This document shows positions 1 to 13,835 of a stretch of DNA of 64,000 bases, piece by piece. The position numbers and the translations under genes are program-made. The stretch is from positions 15,490,500 to 15,554,499 of the forward strand of contig NC_060890.1 of assembly GCF_014805685.1 (NCBI RefSeq), in the 5' to 3' direction. A model generated the notes under the pieces. The model had not been told where the DNA came from. It did not search any database and saw nothing but the letters and a program-made list of their open reading frames with translations. Position 1 is the first letter of the stretch. The number at the start of each line of letters is the position of its first letter. Origin of the DNA: Silurus meridionalis. Its lineage: Eukaryota > Chordata > Actinopteri > Siluriformes > Siluridae.

Positions 1-1034
1 ATAACGTACAAACAATACCAAGGCCTATATATCAAGGGAAAGTCGAGGCCAGTTGTTTCCTAAAGCTAAATGACCTCCAGTGGCCCTGTGGAAAGGAAAG
101 CTATTAACGCTAATTAACACGAGGGTGAAATACTAACATGGTTCTTGTTGCCATCGGCCATGTTTGAATTCCCACAGCAGCCCCCGCCTTTGTAAAATGC
201 TCTCGCTCTCTGTGTCGCATACTGTTTAGCTGAGCTCAGACAAAATACTTGTTTTTCATCTTGAGGTTCAGTTTAGAGCTCATGATTATTGTTCTTGCCT
301 TGAGGGAGCGCATGTTTAATAATATGCACTTACACCAGGGGTGACCTGTTTCTGTTGAGGGACACAGTTTGGTGATTCTTCTCAAAAAAAGGTGTCTTAA
401 ATCCAAGGGGATTTATATATTTAGTAACCTTATATCTATTAAATTAAGAGTAGACTAAATGTTGCTTAGCAAAGTATAATAATACAAAAACTGTGTGCAG
501 TAACATGTTGGGATTTTTAATTCCTGAACATTCCAGTGAAAGGTAAGACTACAGTATAGGACTACTTTTTGTGTATTTTTTTTAATTCTTTTTGTTCTTG
601 AGAATCAGAGTCATCTTATACAATACAATTATCCGGCTAAAAACTAAACTACATCAATTATAAATATGACTTTGAAATTGGTGGCTTGTGATTTTATTTC
701 CATTGCAAAGGAATATTAAAATCTCAGAGCCTCTGGCTTTGCTTTGAGAACCACTACTTTAAGGGAACTAAGCGGAGCTCCAAATCTCCAGGATTGCCAC
801 TGGACAATGTTATACATAAGGTTGCTACAGGGAATTTAAAACAGACACCCTTACTCATTGAGAATGCCATTAAAAATATTTTGTTTCTGGATTGCTCTTG
901 CATGGTCCATTTGTATGTGCACACAGATGTTGCATTGTCTGTCCTCTACTACAGTACAGAGTCGATGTTTGCATGCTAGTGTACCTTTATTTTCTTCTTA
1001 TATCTTCTAACATTTTGGATCATATTTCATTCAG
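1..1034 (+). other. rbfox3: rbfox3 intron, 3' part
   Basis: AT-rich intronic DNA upstream of the first visible rbfox3 exon. I see no coding exon in it. It ends in an acceptor, ttcattcag, before 1035. Two TGCATG hexamers (899-904 and 970-975) lie 131 and 60 nt upstream of the exon and match the RBFOX binding motif. Confidence 0.7.
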
Positions 1035-1095
1035 GTTAATAACGCAACAGCACGAGTAATGACAAACAAAAAAGTGGCTAACCCCTACACAAATG
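1035..1095 (+). CDS. rbfox3: rbfox3 coding exon, 61 nt (end of RRM)
   Basis: Translates in phase 0 as [13 protein letters not shown] followed by VANPYTNG, the family sequence at the end of the RRM and start of the linker. It is flanked by a cag acceptor and a GTAAG donor. The length of 61 nt is not a multiple of three, so skipping would shift the reading frame. VAN differs slightly from the TGN or TVN I recall in mammalian paralogues. Confidence 0.95.
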
Positions 1096-4000
1096 GTAAG
1101 TGTTTTTCCTTTACTTTTCACTTTCCACATTAGGCTGCATTGCTTTTTTTTTTTTTTTTTTTATACACACACCTCTAAATAACGTCATCCTGCAAAATTT
1201 AACTCCGCATTCAAGTGCTGCCAGAATACAAGCAACTTTGTGGCTTTTCCACCTGTGCCATAACCCCTATCACATTTATCTGGAGCTAGTATACAAAATG
1301 CACCACACAGAAAAGCTAGGGGTCACTCTATACAAGCTCCTTTGCCAAGCTTAGTGCACCTCACAGAGACATATTGCTGTAGAGTGGTAGAGAATGAGTG
1401 CAGTGAGAGTCGGAGAAAGAAAGCAGCACAGACCCCCCAGCACTGCTCTAGTCAGCCAATATGGAGAGAAAGAGTAGGCCATTTTACAGCCTCCATCCAT
1501 CACTGACAGCGCACCAGATAACTTTCACTTCTCTCTTTCTCTTTCACGCCCCCAATCTCTAGTGCGCACTTTCTCATTCTGCATCTCCCAATTTTCAGAC
1601 CACTCCAGTGCAACCTTTCTCAAAAACCCCTTTCTCCAATATTCTGTGTTAATCTATTCTTTGCCCTTTCCTCTATTTTTGACGTCGTTTTAGTCTTTCA
1701 TTTTGTCCTCCTTTCCTTTTCTTTTTTTTTTTATTTTATTTTTGAAGCACTAGCTTTTGTTGCTTGTTTGATCACACTTAGAGTTAGACTAAAGAAAGTT
1801 TTCTGAAAATACTTGCTAGCTTAAGGCATTAAGGATTCTAGCATTAAATATTGATAAATCACGCCTTGTGTGTTCTATGCAGGCTGGAAGTTGAACCCAG
1901 TGGTGGGAGCTGTCTACAGTCCTGAATTTTATGCAGGTAAACTGATTCATCGCTTAACTTTTTGCACCGTCATGCTTATTATTTAGTGATTTATCTTGAA
2001 GCACTATTACATTTGGGATGTAATCAAACAAACACATTATTTACAGTGAGCAGATAATTTGTTCTAAACAAAAATAAATCTAGAATATAGCGAACCAAAG
2101 GAAAAATAAATCAATCTGGTTAAATATTATTAAGTGGCTTGTTGTCAACTACAGTTAGAAGATCCTTGATTTTGGAAAGACATCTTTGCTTTAAAAGATA
2201 ATTCAGTGTACAGTATATGAAAATATAATTTAGCAAGCCACAGTAAACAAGTATTAAAGCAAAACACATGGCACACCAGGCAGTAGTTGAGTAACAGTAT
2301 TAAACAGGACACTGAACACAGCATACTATAAAATTTAATATAAGTGTGGACCCATGACCCAATTCTTATGGACCATAATGCATATCATCAAATGTCTTTG
2401 TTTTTGTTTTTTTTATTGATATGAGAACAGTGAAGCATCTTAATATTTCTGACAGCTGACTGATAAATAAAGCTTACAAAAACGGTTTGCTGATTTATTC
2501 TTGGCACATAAAATGGGACATACATTTAGACATCTCTGCCACTTTTTTGACAATATTTCAAAGATAATATTTCAAAGACTTTATATAACTCATAACGAAT
2601 ATGTATTTTAAGCATGTCCTATTCTATAACAGTCAAAGCTTATAGCTGTGGCAATGTGAATATCCTACTTGGAGCATTAACAGGTTTTTCTAAAAAACAA
2701 AAACCAGACAAACATTTACTGTGTTGTTTACATTAGGTAATTGAAAGTTAAGTTCAATGGCACTTAAAAAGTTGGTCTTATTTGAATGGTGTAAAAGCAC
2801 AACTATAATGTTAATTCCAGCGCCGAGTTTCTTTCGCTGCTATTTATTTCATGGACAGCATAGATGGGCTCCTGCCCACTAACAAACTAATGAGATAACA
2901 AAACAAGACCTGTGTTTACTCATCTTGCACACACACAGCAGTTTAGAGAACTTTGGTGGTTTAGTTAAATGAAGAGTGTTGACTTTCTGGCATATTGCTG
3001 TTCCCCTATTTACTCTCTACTTTCTGATTTCTTTATTGCTGTGTGTTCTTCGGATCTTTTGCATCCTAATGAGGGGGAAATGGTATTATTTCATTTGGAA
3101 GAAGTGCTGAGCACATCGCATCACTTTAACGGCCTGCCTTTTTGCTCATTAGACTAAAATCTGTTCATTCCAGGACAGCTTTACAACGAACCTCTAAATA
3201 ACCGCCTGTGACAGAAAGCAGTCATTTATCATTTTCATTTCACTCCTTCTCCCTCCCCTACCTCCTGCTCGCTTTCTCTCTCTCTCTCTCTCTCTCCTTC
3301 TCTCCCCCCATTTCTGTCTTTCTCCTATTCCTACATATTTTGCCTGAAATACCTGCTGATACATGGTAACATTATTAACAGCATATCAATGCACAAAAAT
3401 TTCCTTCTCTCCTTCATCTGCTCATATGATTTTATGTAGTATAGGAGACAGACTAAGGATTTGCTCACTTATTAAACATTTATGGGAGCTAAATTTCATT
3501 AAGAGGCAGCATAGTGGCATAGTGGGCAGAACTGCCACCTCATAGCTTCTGGGCCTGCGGTTGAATCCTGAGCTCAAATTACTAGTGTGGAGCTTTGCAT
3601 GTTCTCTATTTGGGTTCCCTTTTGGTTTCTCCTGTGTCCTCCCACTTCTCAATAAAGGTTTGGAGTCATTACATCGCCCATAGGTGCAAACATGTACATG
3701 TATGGTTGCACAGTAATGGATTATCCTCCCAAGATGTTATCTCATCTCACACCCAGTGTTCCCAGGACAGGCTTTAAATCTCCTGTGTCCCAGAATAAAG
3801 CAGTTACCGAAGAATATGTCCTAGTTTGTGGCAATGTGTTAAAATATTAACAGAAGACAACAACAGAATATAATGTATATACAATTCTACATCTCTTTCT
3901 TATCCAATTTATTACTAGTATTCACAACAACAACAAAAAATTCAGATTAATAAGGATCATCAGCATTATAGAACAAGACATGGTAAAATAAAAGACACTA

Positions 4001-5005
4001 GATACAAAAGATGAAAATAAAGTGAAATATTCAAAGTATAAGCACCCTTTATTTATGACTGTAGGCACATGACATAAAAGAGCAAGAGCTAGATACAGTC
4101 ATGAGCCAAGTAGAAAAGATTAATAGATAAGTTTGTAAATTGATCAATAGTTAAAGTAGATCTTACTATAAAAGTTAGCACACTTTACAGTCTAGGGGCA
4201 TCCACACTAGCACATGAACATGCACCTTTTAAAAAGTCGCCATCAAATCAGATTTACCGTAGTCCGCCACTTCAGCGTCTTGGCTTAGGGAGCCAGCATG
4301 CTTGATTTATTGGATGCTAATTTTTCATGTCTTCTTAACACGCCACTAAAGTTTGCCAAGCCTAAATGACACCATATGCCTTCCATGCCCCCAGGGACAG
4401 CAGTGGAGAGACTACAAAATGGAAATAAGATATAGATTTCCCTGACTAATAAGGATTGTTCTAGAAAAGCCCCATCCAAAATTGCCCTCCTTCCCCTCGC
4501 TTGATCCTTCTGTCTTTAAAAAAAGATTAAAGAAACAACCGAAAGACATGGTCACTGCATTTCTTCCGGTATAATTATGGCTACATTTAATATACTTTGG
4601 GGGATGGGGGGCTGAAATCGGATGTAAAAGTGATTAATCACTGTTTATCAGTCCTAGTTTCTGTGCGGGAGATCAGCGAAATTGGGCACCATAAATCGTG
4701 TTGTGCTGACAGCGCACTCCGTCTCCATTCGTCCCGGCGCTACAGGTTTATTGTCCTCAAATCTCATTCAGGAGAATGACGGATGAGGGCCTCCGATCGC
4801 CTGCTTTTAACCTGTTCCAGGGAAGTCGGGTTTCTCCCTCCTGCAGCTAGCCCATCCATCCCTCCATCGCCTTTTACACATCTGTCATCTCTCCATCCAT
4901 TTCTACACTGAATGAAATACACTGTAATATACTGTCATTTCTCCATAACTCTCTTCCCTTCTCAGCACCTCTCACTCATCCTGCATTTAGCCCTCGAACC
5001 TGTTG

Positions 5006-5071
<66 letters not shown>

Positions 5072-6045
5072 CTTTTACACATGTATTGTTTCTCTTTTGC
5101 CCTTTCTGTTTTACTTTTTTGCTGTTCCTGTTCTCCGTCACTCTGCCAGTCCTGTCATTCTAAGTGTCTCTGTGTTCTCCTCAGCCTAAGCAGAGTGAAT
5201 AGAGCTAAGCCAGGGCTAAGGGCTGAGCCAGTGATCCCTTCCTGGAGAACTTAATTGTGTAATCTAGGGTCTTTTCTCTTGAGTATGTCAGCCCGTGCTG
5301 GGTACACGTGCATGAAGGACACCAGGGGAAATGTAATATTGATTGATTGACTGTGTCTTCAGCCAATGTATTCAGTGCTTGGCAGCACTTTGAGCCGAGA
5401 CCAACAACATGAGATTAAAATGCAAAATAGATGGGAGGGAAATATTAATAGTGCTGTTTTTTTTTTTTTTTTTTTAGTTTTAAGTAGACACTAAAACATT
5501 TGCAATGGAAAGTGTGACACATATTTGCTCCGAGTCATGCCCAAATGATTCAACTTTGCAAAGGGTGACCTTATCTGTTATTGTTGAGTAGCACTGCCAC
5601 ACATAAAAGTGTACACATATATATGCGTGTTAGTAATGTTATCAAATACAAATACATCATACAGTGTGAACAGATAAAATTACAAATAAATGAGGCACAC
5701 TACCGGTTTCTTTCTTCTTTTTTTTTGCCAAAAAGGTTCACAGGTCATCTGATTGAGAGTTGAGGTATGAATTAGGACTAAAACAAAAAGGGTTTTACTT
5801 TTAGACATGAGAAGTCATTCCAGCAAATAACATGAATTTGAAAGTGTCCTGGTACATGATAGATTTACAGCATTCTTAAGCCCATCCTTAAGAATGTAAC
5901 TCAATTGCCAGGGTTGTGGTGATTACAATTACACTACTGACCTATTTATATTTTAAAGTAGAACTGCTTAAGACTCAAAAATATTGTTGTAATTTAATGA
6001 ATGGATATTTCAGATTGGGCTACATCCAACTTGTTTGTTGAATTT

Positions 6046-6116
<71 letters not shown>

Positions 6117-9100
6117 ATATTTAAAAGGCTTTACAGATATATTGAGGCTTGACAGATAGTTATATTAACATTACTTTTTACAAACTATGCAAAAATGTTT
6201 TATTGAAGGATTGTAGGTTCGGTTTGTTAAATGCAGGGCTATTAAAAGAATTCTTGAAATCAGTTTTGATATAAAGACCCAAAGAGGGGGGGTAGCAAGC
6301 CCATAGTCCTAATGGGGGATGTCATTCCAATAAACTGCAAGGAAAGCTTTTCAGGTGGAATGATGACACTTTATATTTGGACAAATGTTGCATTTTTGTG
6401 CCACCAGTGCCATTTGTTAATGTCATCTTGAGGTTTTTTTTTCCAAACAGATCCAGTTATATCAATACATTTTAGTTGGAGGTTTGTGTGTTATGTTATG
6501 TTATTCTTTATGCTTAGGGCATTGTTTGGTCTTTGTTTTAATCATGCTGCCAGTCAAAATAACAGCAACATATGAGGTATTAGTCAATTTATGCACCCAT
6601 ATAGTTTTGCTGCTTCATGGGCTTTATAGGGTGTCATAAATGGCTGTGGTGATTTATGGCATATTATTGAATCAGTGCAGCATGCAGACCCATAGCTCAT
6701 TATGAGATTACATTTGTGTACATCATGGCACACACAATGCACACAGAAAATCAAAGGGGGAAAAAAAATAAGAGCAATGCATATGAAGGGATTCAGGATA
6801 AATTGACCATGGCCTGGCATATATCACAGACCAGTGCTGTTTGGCATATTAACACTGGCGTCCATAGCTTAGAAGGGACAAATTAAAATGTCAACAGCTT
6901 CACTCTATATCAAAACGAAAGACCAAACTCCTTACCTTCTGCCATCTGTCTTTCTTCTGCATCAGATAAAGGGGCACTACACACTGCCCTGTAGCTGAAC
7001 ATTATTCTCTGCCTCACTGATTTCTCTCTATTTTTATTTCAAGAGCCAGTCATGATTAGTAGTCATTAACAAAAATTAAGTGTTTGGTACACATCTGCCT
7101 AGAGGTACAGCCAAGTGGTTGGACTGCATTTTGGTTGCTTGGAAGGTAGACCTAGGATTCAGGTGTTCGTTCAGGAAAACATTTCAGTCCAGGAAAACCG
7201 TGACTGCGTTCCAAACAATACTGTAGGTATTTAATAACATAGTTATTACTGGAATGCAAGGATGTACCTCAGACCACTTCTGTGTCTTTCTGAAATGTTT
7301 AATGGGATAGTAATTCCTTTAGGATGTATTCTTAATAATATTTATTCTAGTATACTTCAAATCACAATGTAAACAATAGAGTACTGTTTATGAAGCTGAT
7401 GTATGTTTAGAGGTTTTCTTAGAATATACAGTATATTTTTAATGTACTGTATATGTGAATATCAATCAATGTAAACCACTGATTTTCAAACAATATGGAG
7501 GACATACCCACAGGTCAATTAAGGAAACCTTCTCTTCTCTTCTTCTCTTCTCTTCTCTTCTCTTCTCTCTTCTCTTCTCTTCTCTTCTCTCTGCTCTTCT
7601 CTTCTCTTCTCTTTTCTTCTCTTCTCTTCGCTTCTACCTTTCTCCTGTAGTTACAGGCTTCCCATACCCAACTACAGGTGCAACAGTGGCATATAGAGGT
7701 GCCCACTTGAGGGGCCGGGGTCGTGCAGTCTACAACACGTTCCGTGCCGCACCTCCACCTCCTCCCATCCCTGCTTATGGAGCGTGAGTATACAACACAA
7801 TATACAATATATTTCAAATGTCAATTTTATTTTGTCTAAGTGTCACGCTTTGATCAAGAGTCAGAAACCAGAATACGAATAGGACATTTAGTAGCCTTGG
7901 GAAACAAACAGAAGCTAGGAAGCAGCATGTACCGGAAAACGGGTATATTCCGAAACACAGGTAGTCCAGGGATGATCGCCAGAATGAACCGTAGATCGGA
8001 TGGTGAGTGAGTGTGAACGGGGGCCTTATAAAGGGAGGGTGTAGATTGGAGACAGGTTAGTGTTAGTATGAAGGCGAGGCGCTGCGAGTGTGCGGAGTGC
8101 CGAGGGGGGGGCATGGCCGGTGGTTCCCTGACACTAAGCAAGTCTAAGATTATTATAATGCAGATATTATTGTAACACTATGAGTTTTGTTTTTGTTCTT
8201 GCAGGTCTTTTTGAAAATGAAAAAATATATATATATATATAAATACATTCTTGCAACTGCAGTAAAAAGTATTTTAATTTGAATTGCTCTTATATTTACA
8301 CTTAAAAGGTTAACGTTACACTTAAAAAGATTTTCACCATCAAATAATGAACTGAATTTTAAGCATATCAGCTTGGTAATAGAGCAGAGGACATAAAAAA
8401 AAAAAACAAGAGACTTTTTTTTTTTAGCAGAACAATAAAAAAAAATTGCTAAAATTTTTTTTAAAAATGACCATTATTTCAAAATTGCTGCAGCATTCCC
8501 TCTGTTCAGCCTACAGCACACTTTTTATTTTTGCTCTGCCTTTTGAATTATTACTTTACCACAAGTTCTACAGCAAAGAAGTTGTATATCCACATTACTT
8601 TGATGTTTCCTGCTTTCATATTTTTTTTTTTATTCACAGTGTGGTTTACCAAGATGGCTTCTATGGTGCCGAGATCTATGTGAGTGCCTTTTTCTCTGCC
8701 TTTTTAGCAGTTGCTCTTTGTTTAAATTCTGTAAACAGGCAGAAAGAAAACAGTGCTTGTGCAGGTTTCTGTAGTTATGTCTGCATGTCGCCACGCTTCC
8801 AGGGTCGTTAGGATGACACCCTTGCATGCCCTGTCAGTGGCCTGATGGAGTACTATAGCCTCTACGAGCAACTCTCTCCAGCATTGCTAGCGTCTTATCT
8901 CTCTGCTCTGGCTGAACAGCTGCTGTTGAATCTTTCATAAGGCTAGGGTCAACACAGGTAGCCTGCACAAATCCACTAGGACAACCCTTTCATGGTCACG
9001 AGAGCCTTGTCAATGTCTCCTATACATGCACTCCTTTCCCATGGTGACACACTGAAACTACATGAAGTGAGATCTTGTCAGCCATGCCCTCATTTTTAGG

Positions 9101-12100
9101 CTGTAGTAATGGTTACATGAATAGAGTGAACCATAGATGTGAATACCCCACCACCACCCCCAATTTCTTGGCTTCTGACTCATCTGTGTTTCCTCAGCTG
9201 CCAGAGCTGATTGATTTTACTGTGAGGAAGAGCCATATCATGTTAGATAAGCTGGCTGCTTGAGTGTTTTTGTTTTGTTTTGTGAAACACATTCTTATCT
9301 ACTCCTCTCAGTTCATATTAAATTGTAGCCAAAAATTCTCCCATTCAACACCAGGCCTATGCCCAAGCACAATTATTCTTGACAGGATGTCAGAAGGCAT
9401 TAGACAGTCAGGTGATCAGAGGGAGTGAGAAAAGCATGCATCCTTTTCCAGGATTATGTCACCAGAGGGAAAATGGGAAGGAATTCAACTTTCAGATCTA
9501 AAGAAAGGGAAAGCAGCCAAGACAGAATAATGATGCCTGTTCCTACATGTTGTGTTTTGGGCAGATCTATAGCCATAGATAGATATAGCTATGGCTTAAC
9601 ATTCACCTCATAGTTAAATGTAAACAGAGAACCTGAATGTGGTGCTAAAGATGAGCAAGATCTCTATGCAGTTTCTACAGGGTGCTTACAGTGACCTGAT
9701 TTTTTTCTCCCTTGCTCTGCAGCACTTGATCTACACGGATGACTGTCTGACTTTAATCCACAACTGAAAAATGAGAGAGAGCATATATAATTTAGTGTTG
9801 AGTCTTGTGTCGGAGGCTATGCTCAGCATGACATGCTCTGTGCCAGAGCCACTATAATATATAGAAGGGATGTCAGGAAGGCAATAGCAAATTGCAGATA
9901 GAAGAGCAGAGCTGTTTCATTTAAATAGACACTTGGATAAACATTTAAGTGACTAAAGAGACTTGCTCCCAGCAAGCAAATTCATTCAGTGTCTTTACAG
10001 CAAGGCATATTTGTATTGCATTTGCCCACAAAGCTTGTTCTGAGCACATGGTTATCAGCCGAAAGCAGCTGGATTGCTGATCTTCTTTGGTGGTTAATGA
10101 TCACGGCTAATGATATTTGATGCTGCTTGCAGCATGCCTATTAATAGCAGACTTATGTGGAGCAATTAATGGCTTTGTCATATGTCATCTAATGCTTACA
10201 CAAGCAATATTTAGTGTCTGTCATGCTTTGGCTTCTGCGGAGCACATTTCCTGTCAGGACAGCTCCCTGGGGTGTCGTGCCAAAAAGATTTGTATTGGCC
10301 AGCCACATTAATTAAAAGGTCCTCCAATACCCTCAGCCAAATCTTTCATTTGGTTTCATTCACAGTAAGCAAGCATTGACTGGTTTTAAATGTTTATACC
10401 AGATTCCCACTTAAAATGCTGATCGATAGGCACCCAGTGCTAACATTTCGATTGATTGAATTGATGCGGTGCAGACAGGAATGAAGCAGGTAGAGCACCT
10501 ATTGCTGCACAGAGAGCAGATAGGAATACGTGCTTGATTAGTGCAAACTATTGTGTGAAGTGCATTGCTGTTAAGGAGAAAAGTGTGTATGTTGTGTAGC
10601 ACAGCTTCATTTTCTATGTAATTTTTTTTTTCTGTAAAGCCTAGCTCAGAGATGTACAGTATTGAACTGTGTACAAGTTTGTTTTGTTTTGATTTTTTAT
10701 TTAGTTGTTTTTTACTTATTTATTATATGTCTAAGGTTTTCTACCTTCTTTGTTTTGACAGGGTGGCTATGCAGCATACAGGTATGCCCAACCAGCCGCA
10801 GCAGCTGCAGCAGCTTACAGTGACAGGTAAGAGTCTTCCAGCACCCTATTTGTCCCAGGGCATTATTGCTTATTGCTTACATTTGCTGTCCTCAGTAAAA
10901 ATTTTCTTGTGTTTAATTCTATTTGGAACAGTAGCAGATGTCCTCACATCTGTTATTTTTTTTTCAGTGATATAGCTTAACTTTCTCCCAGTGCAGATTA
11001 GTATACCAATAAGTAAATTATCCACATAAAGCTGTTGATAATATTTAGAATTACTAGCATGTTTGAACAGGGACAATAATTATCCTCTCTGTAGAGTTTG
11101 ACTGTCAGTCCAATCTTTTATCACACAGAGCTACATACCTTGGATGCAGATTGTTTTTTTCTGCTGAATAATGCTTTAAGATAAATGAGTGAATGCTAGT
11201 TTGTAAAATTAAGCAGTAATTAAGGAATAAAGCATGCTGAAAATAATCAACAGTGGGGCATTGTGATGCAGAAAAATGAGAAACAGAGTTTGCGTGACCA
11301 TCTCAAACTGACATGTTTCCATGTATTATACTTTTATTTATTTGTAGTTACATTTTATGTTGTGGGACATTTGCAAGATGTGTGTTTTTGCTTATGTTTC
11401 CATAAATAGTCAATTTTCATCCGCCTCTATTTGACAAGATAAAAAATGCAGCTTGGCATGTTTCCAAGAAATCTATGAATTTTATTCCAGTATTAAAAAA
11501 CTGACCATTACAAAGCAATGACACCTGACACCCCATCAGTACAAAATGGAACAAAATTATCCAATCAGAAAGAATCATATCAATTATTATACACATACTA
11601 TGCATTTTTATTCAGTTAATATTAGCCTAAGATTATATGAAGTGCCAAACAACTCCTGGTGAATGTGTGTGTCAAGCTCCAATAACATATTCATTATTAC
11701 CTGTTTTATTACCTGCCTGTCAACTTGATTTGAATCCTAGCTGGAACCACTGTTACTAGCACCGTGTTGTATATTGTATTAGTATCTCAGTTACATTCAT
11801 ACATAGACTTGGACCTGAGTGAGTTTACTTACATGAGCTTTAGCCACTTATCTCAGGGCTGGAGGGCTGTGTGTGTATGTGTGTATGTTTGAGAAGCAGG
11901 GTGGTGCTGTGTTGTCAGTAATTTATCTGGGACCTGTGGGGACCCTGTCAGGTTGGATCAGGGCAGGCGCTGGTTTAATCTGGGAGAGATTGAGCGTGTC
12001 AGTGGCGATAAGGCCCAGCCCTGCCCACTAGCCTGAAGAGCACAGATAATGTAAGATTTATCAGAGGCAAGCGCTGATCCACATCAGAGCAGGTGAAGAG

Positions 12101-13780
12101 ACTGGCGTTCTGCTGCAGTGATTTCAGCTGCCTCTTCTCTTCACGCTCTCATTCCTCCCGTTGCCTCTTACTTTATCATTCTGTCCTCCCACAAGCCTCC
12201 TTCTGCAAAAAAAGCATTTCTTCTGTATTCTCTTTATTATTTAACAGGTCTCCTCTACGTGATGTTTATTTAGTCAATATTTTATGGAGCAGATCACTAG
12301 AGGCAGAGTGTTACAGCTACAAAATCAAATTTTCTAATTTTTTTATTTTGCTTACCTCAGATGTACTGACTCTATAATATATATGGTGTATTCAATTTTG
12401 TAGTGAAACTACGAGCTAACAAGTAATAGACGCTTGTGAATACCAATTAGCAGCATACAGACTGCAAGCCTAAATCATCAAACATTTGCCTCAAACCAGG
12501 ACAAATAGATTTATCTTTGGTTTCTGATACTATGAGACAGTGTTATGTATAACTGAATGCATAAATACTTGATTTACATACAGACATGTTCTAAGTAAAA
12601 GAAAAAATTCCAGTTGAAGGAACAGCTTTAGGAAGGATGGTGTTCCTCTCTCTAATACAGCTGCTGAAAATTTATTACAAGGACCTTGGAAGCCCTTCTG
12701 GTGGCATGTATTGGCCATAAACTGTACTAATACAATATGTTAGTTTTAACTTTCAATTTGTCATCCATTTGTAGTTTTGTTATTTTGAAATATAGGATAA
12801 TTACATTATTTTATGTTATTATAGGTTATATATGACTTGCAATGTGATCGAGGCAAGTCTGTGATGACACTATATCATGGACTTTGCATGTTATTGCTGA
12901 AGTTATTTACTGATAACTACATTGTTTTCCTACTTGAAAAATAGCTAAATTGATTTAATTATTTTTATTATCAAGTTCCATTGCAAAAATACAACAAAAC
13001 TACATTTTGATGCCAAACATGTTTCTGCTGGTCGGCTAAAATGAACTGCATAAATAGTTAACTTTGACTTTTTTTTTTTCTTTCTAAATCATTCTTGTAA
13101 TTTGAACTCTGTCAAAAGTGGAAAAATTGTAACTCTGTGGAAATTATGCTAACCCATAAATGGAATAACTTTGTCAAGGACGATGTTGTGTTTAAGACTC
13201 ATAGCACGTTCTCACCTGTTTACTTTAAGCAGAATATTTTTTTTATAAATCATTCAGTTTGAGAAATGATGAGAATAAATATACTCTTGGTAGCCTGCAT
13301 TTTGGTGTGAGAGCTTTAGTGATTTACCTGCTGATATTTTACAGAGTAATGTTAATTTGGCCAGGCTCCACATTGACCTGGGGATTCCCGGGTAAACTAC
13401 ACATACAGACACTGAAATTCCTGCGTGACAAAAACCTGGTCAGATCCGATAGCATTTCCATGTGAAATAGCCATGTCTGAGCTGAGGATTTCCCTCTGTC
13501 TCCTCCTTTCTTCTCTCTCAGTCCCTGCCCTTAGCCCTGGCCTTGCATTGCCTTATCTGCTCCCCACAGGCCCTCATTTGCAAGCACGTGTTGGGGAAAA
13601 GTAAGCAAATGAAGAAGGGAAGTGTTGGAAGTAAATAAATAAATAAGTGAACAAGTGAGGCCCATCTTGGAGGAATTAGTTCCAACCCGCCAACAATGAA
13701 AAGAGTTAGAGAAACAGCCATCCCCAGTGCAGGCTGGGCAAACAAGGCAGGGCAGAGGAGCATGGCCAGAATGAAAAGAG

Positions 13781-13835
<55 letters not shown>

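Larger units (their letters stand above)
1937..7650 (+). other. rbfox3: rbfox3 intron, 5.7 kb
   Basis: A large intron. It holds a degraded tRNA-derived SINE (about 3505-3820), short CT runs near 3273, a conserved-looking CpG-richer patch near 4620-4850, a (CA)30 array, a (TA)33 array and a long CTCTT-type array just before the next acceptor. No coding exon resembling the optional RBFOX 53-nt exon was seen. Confidence 0.8.

Noticed and set aside
3505..3580. Possible tRNA gene from A- and B-box-like sequences
   Set aside because: The cloverleaf is not maintained and the sequence continues into a SINE body. The same applies at 30996-31174.
4912..5254. Open frames with long His-Thr or similar dipeptide runs over CA/GT arrays, here and at 13.5-13.9, 16.2, 23.9, 42.0 and 49.1 kb
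   Set aside because: They are translations of dinucleotide microsatellites, open on both strands, with no domain outside the repeat.
7515..7817. 100-codon minus-strand frame rich in Arg/Glu/Lys
   Set aside because: It is the antisense of the rbfox3 133-nt exon and its CTTCT pyrimidine array.
8446..8811. 121-codon plus-strand frame
   Set aside because: Only the short 8640-8679 part is real coding (rbfox3 40-nt exon). The rest is intron read through both splice sites.
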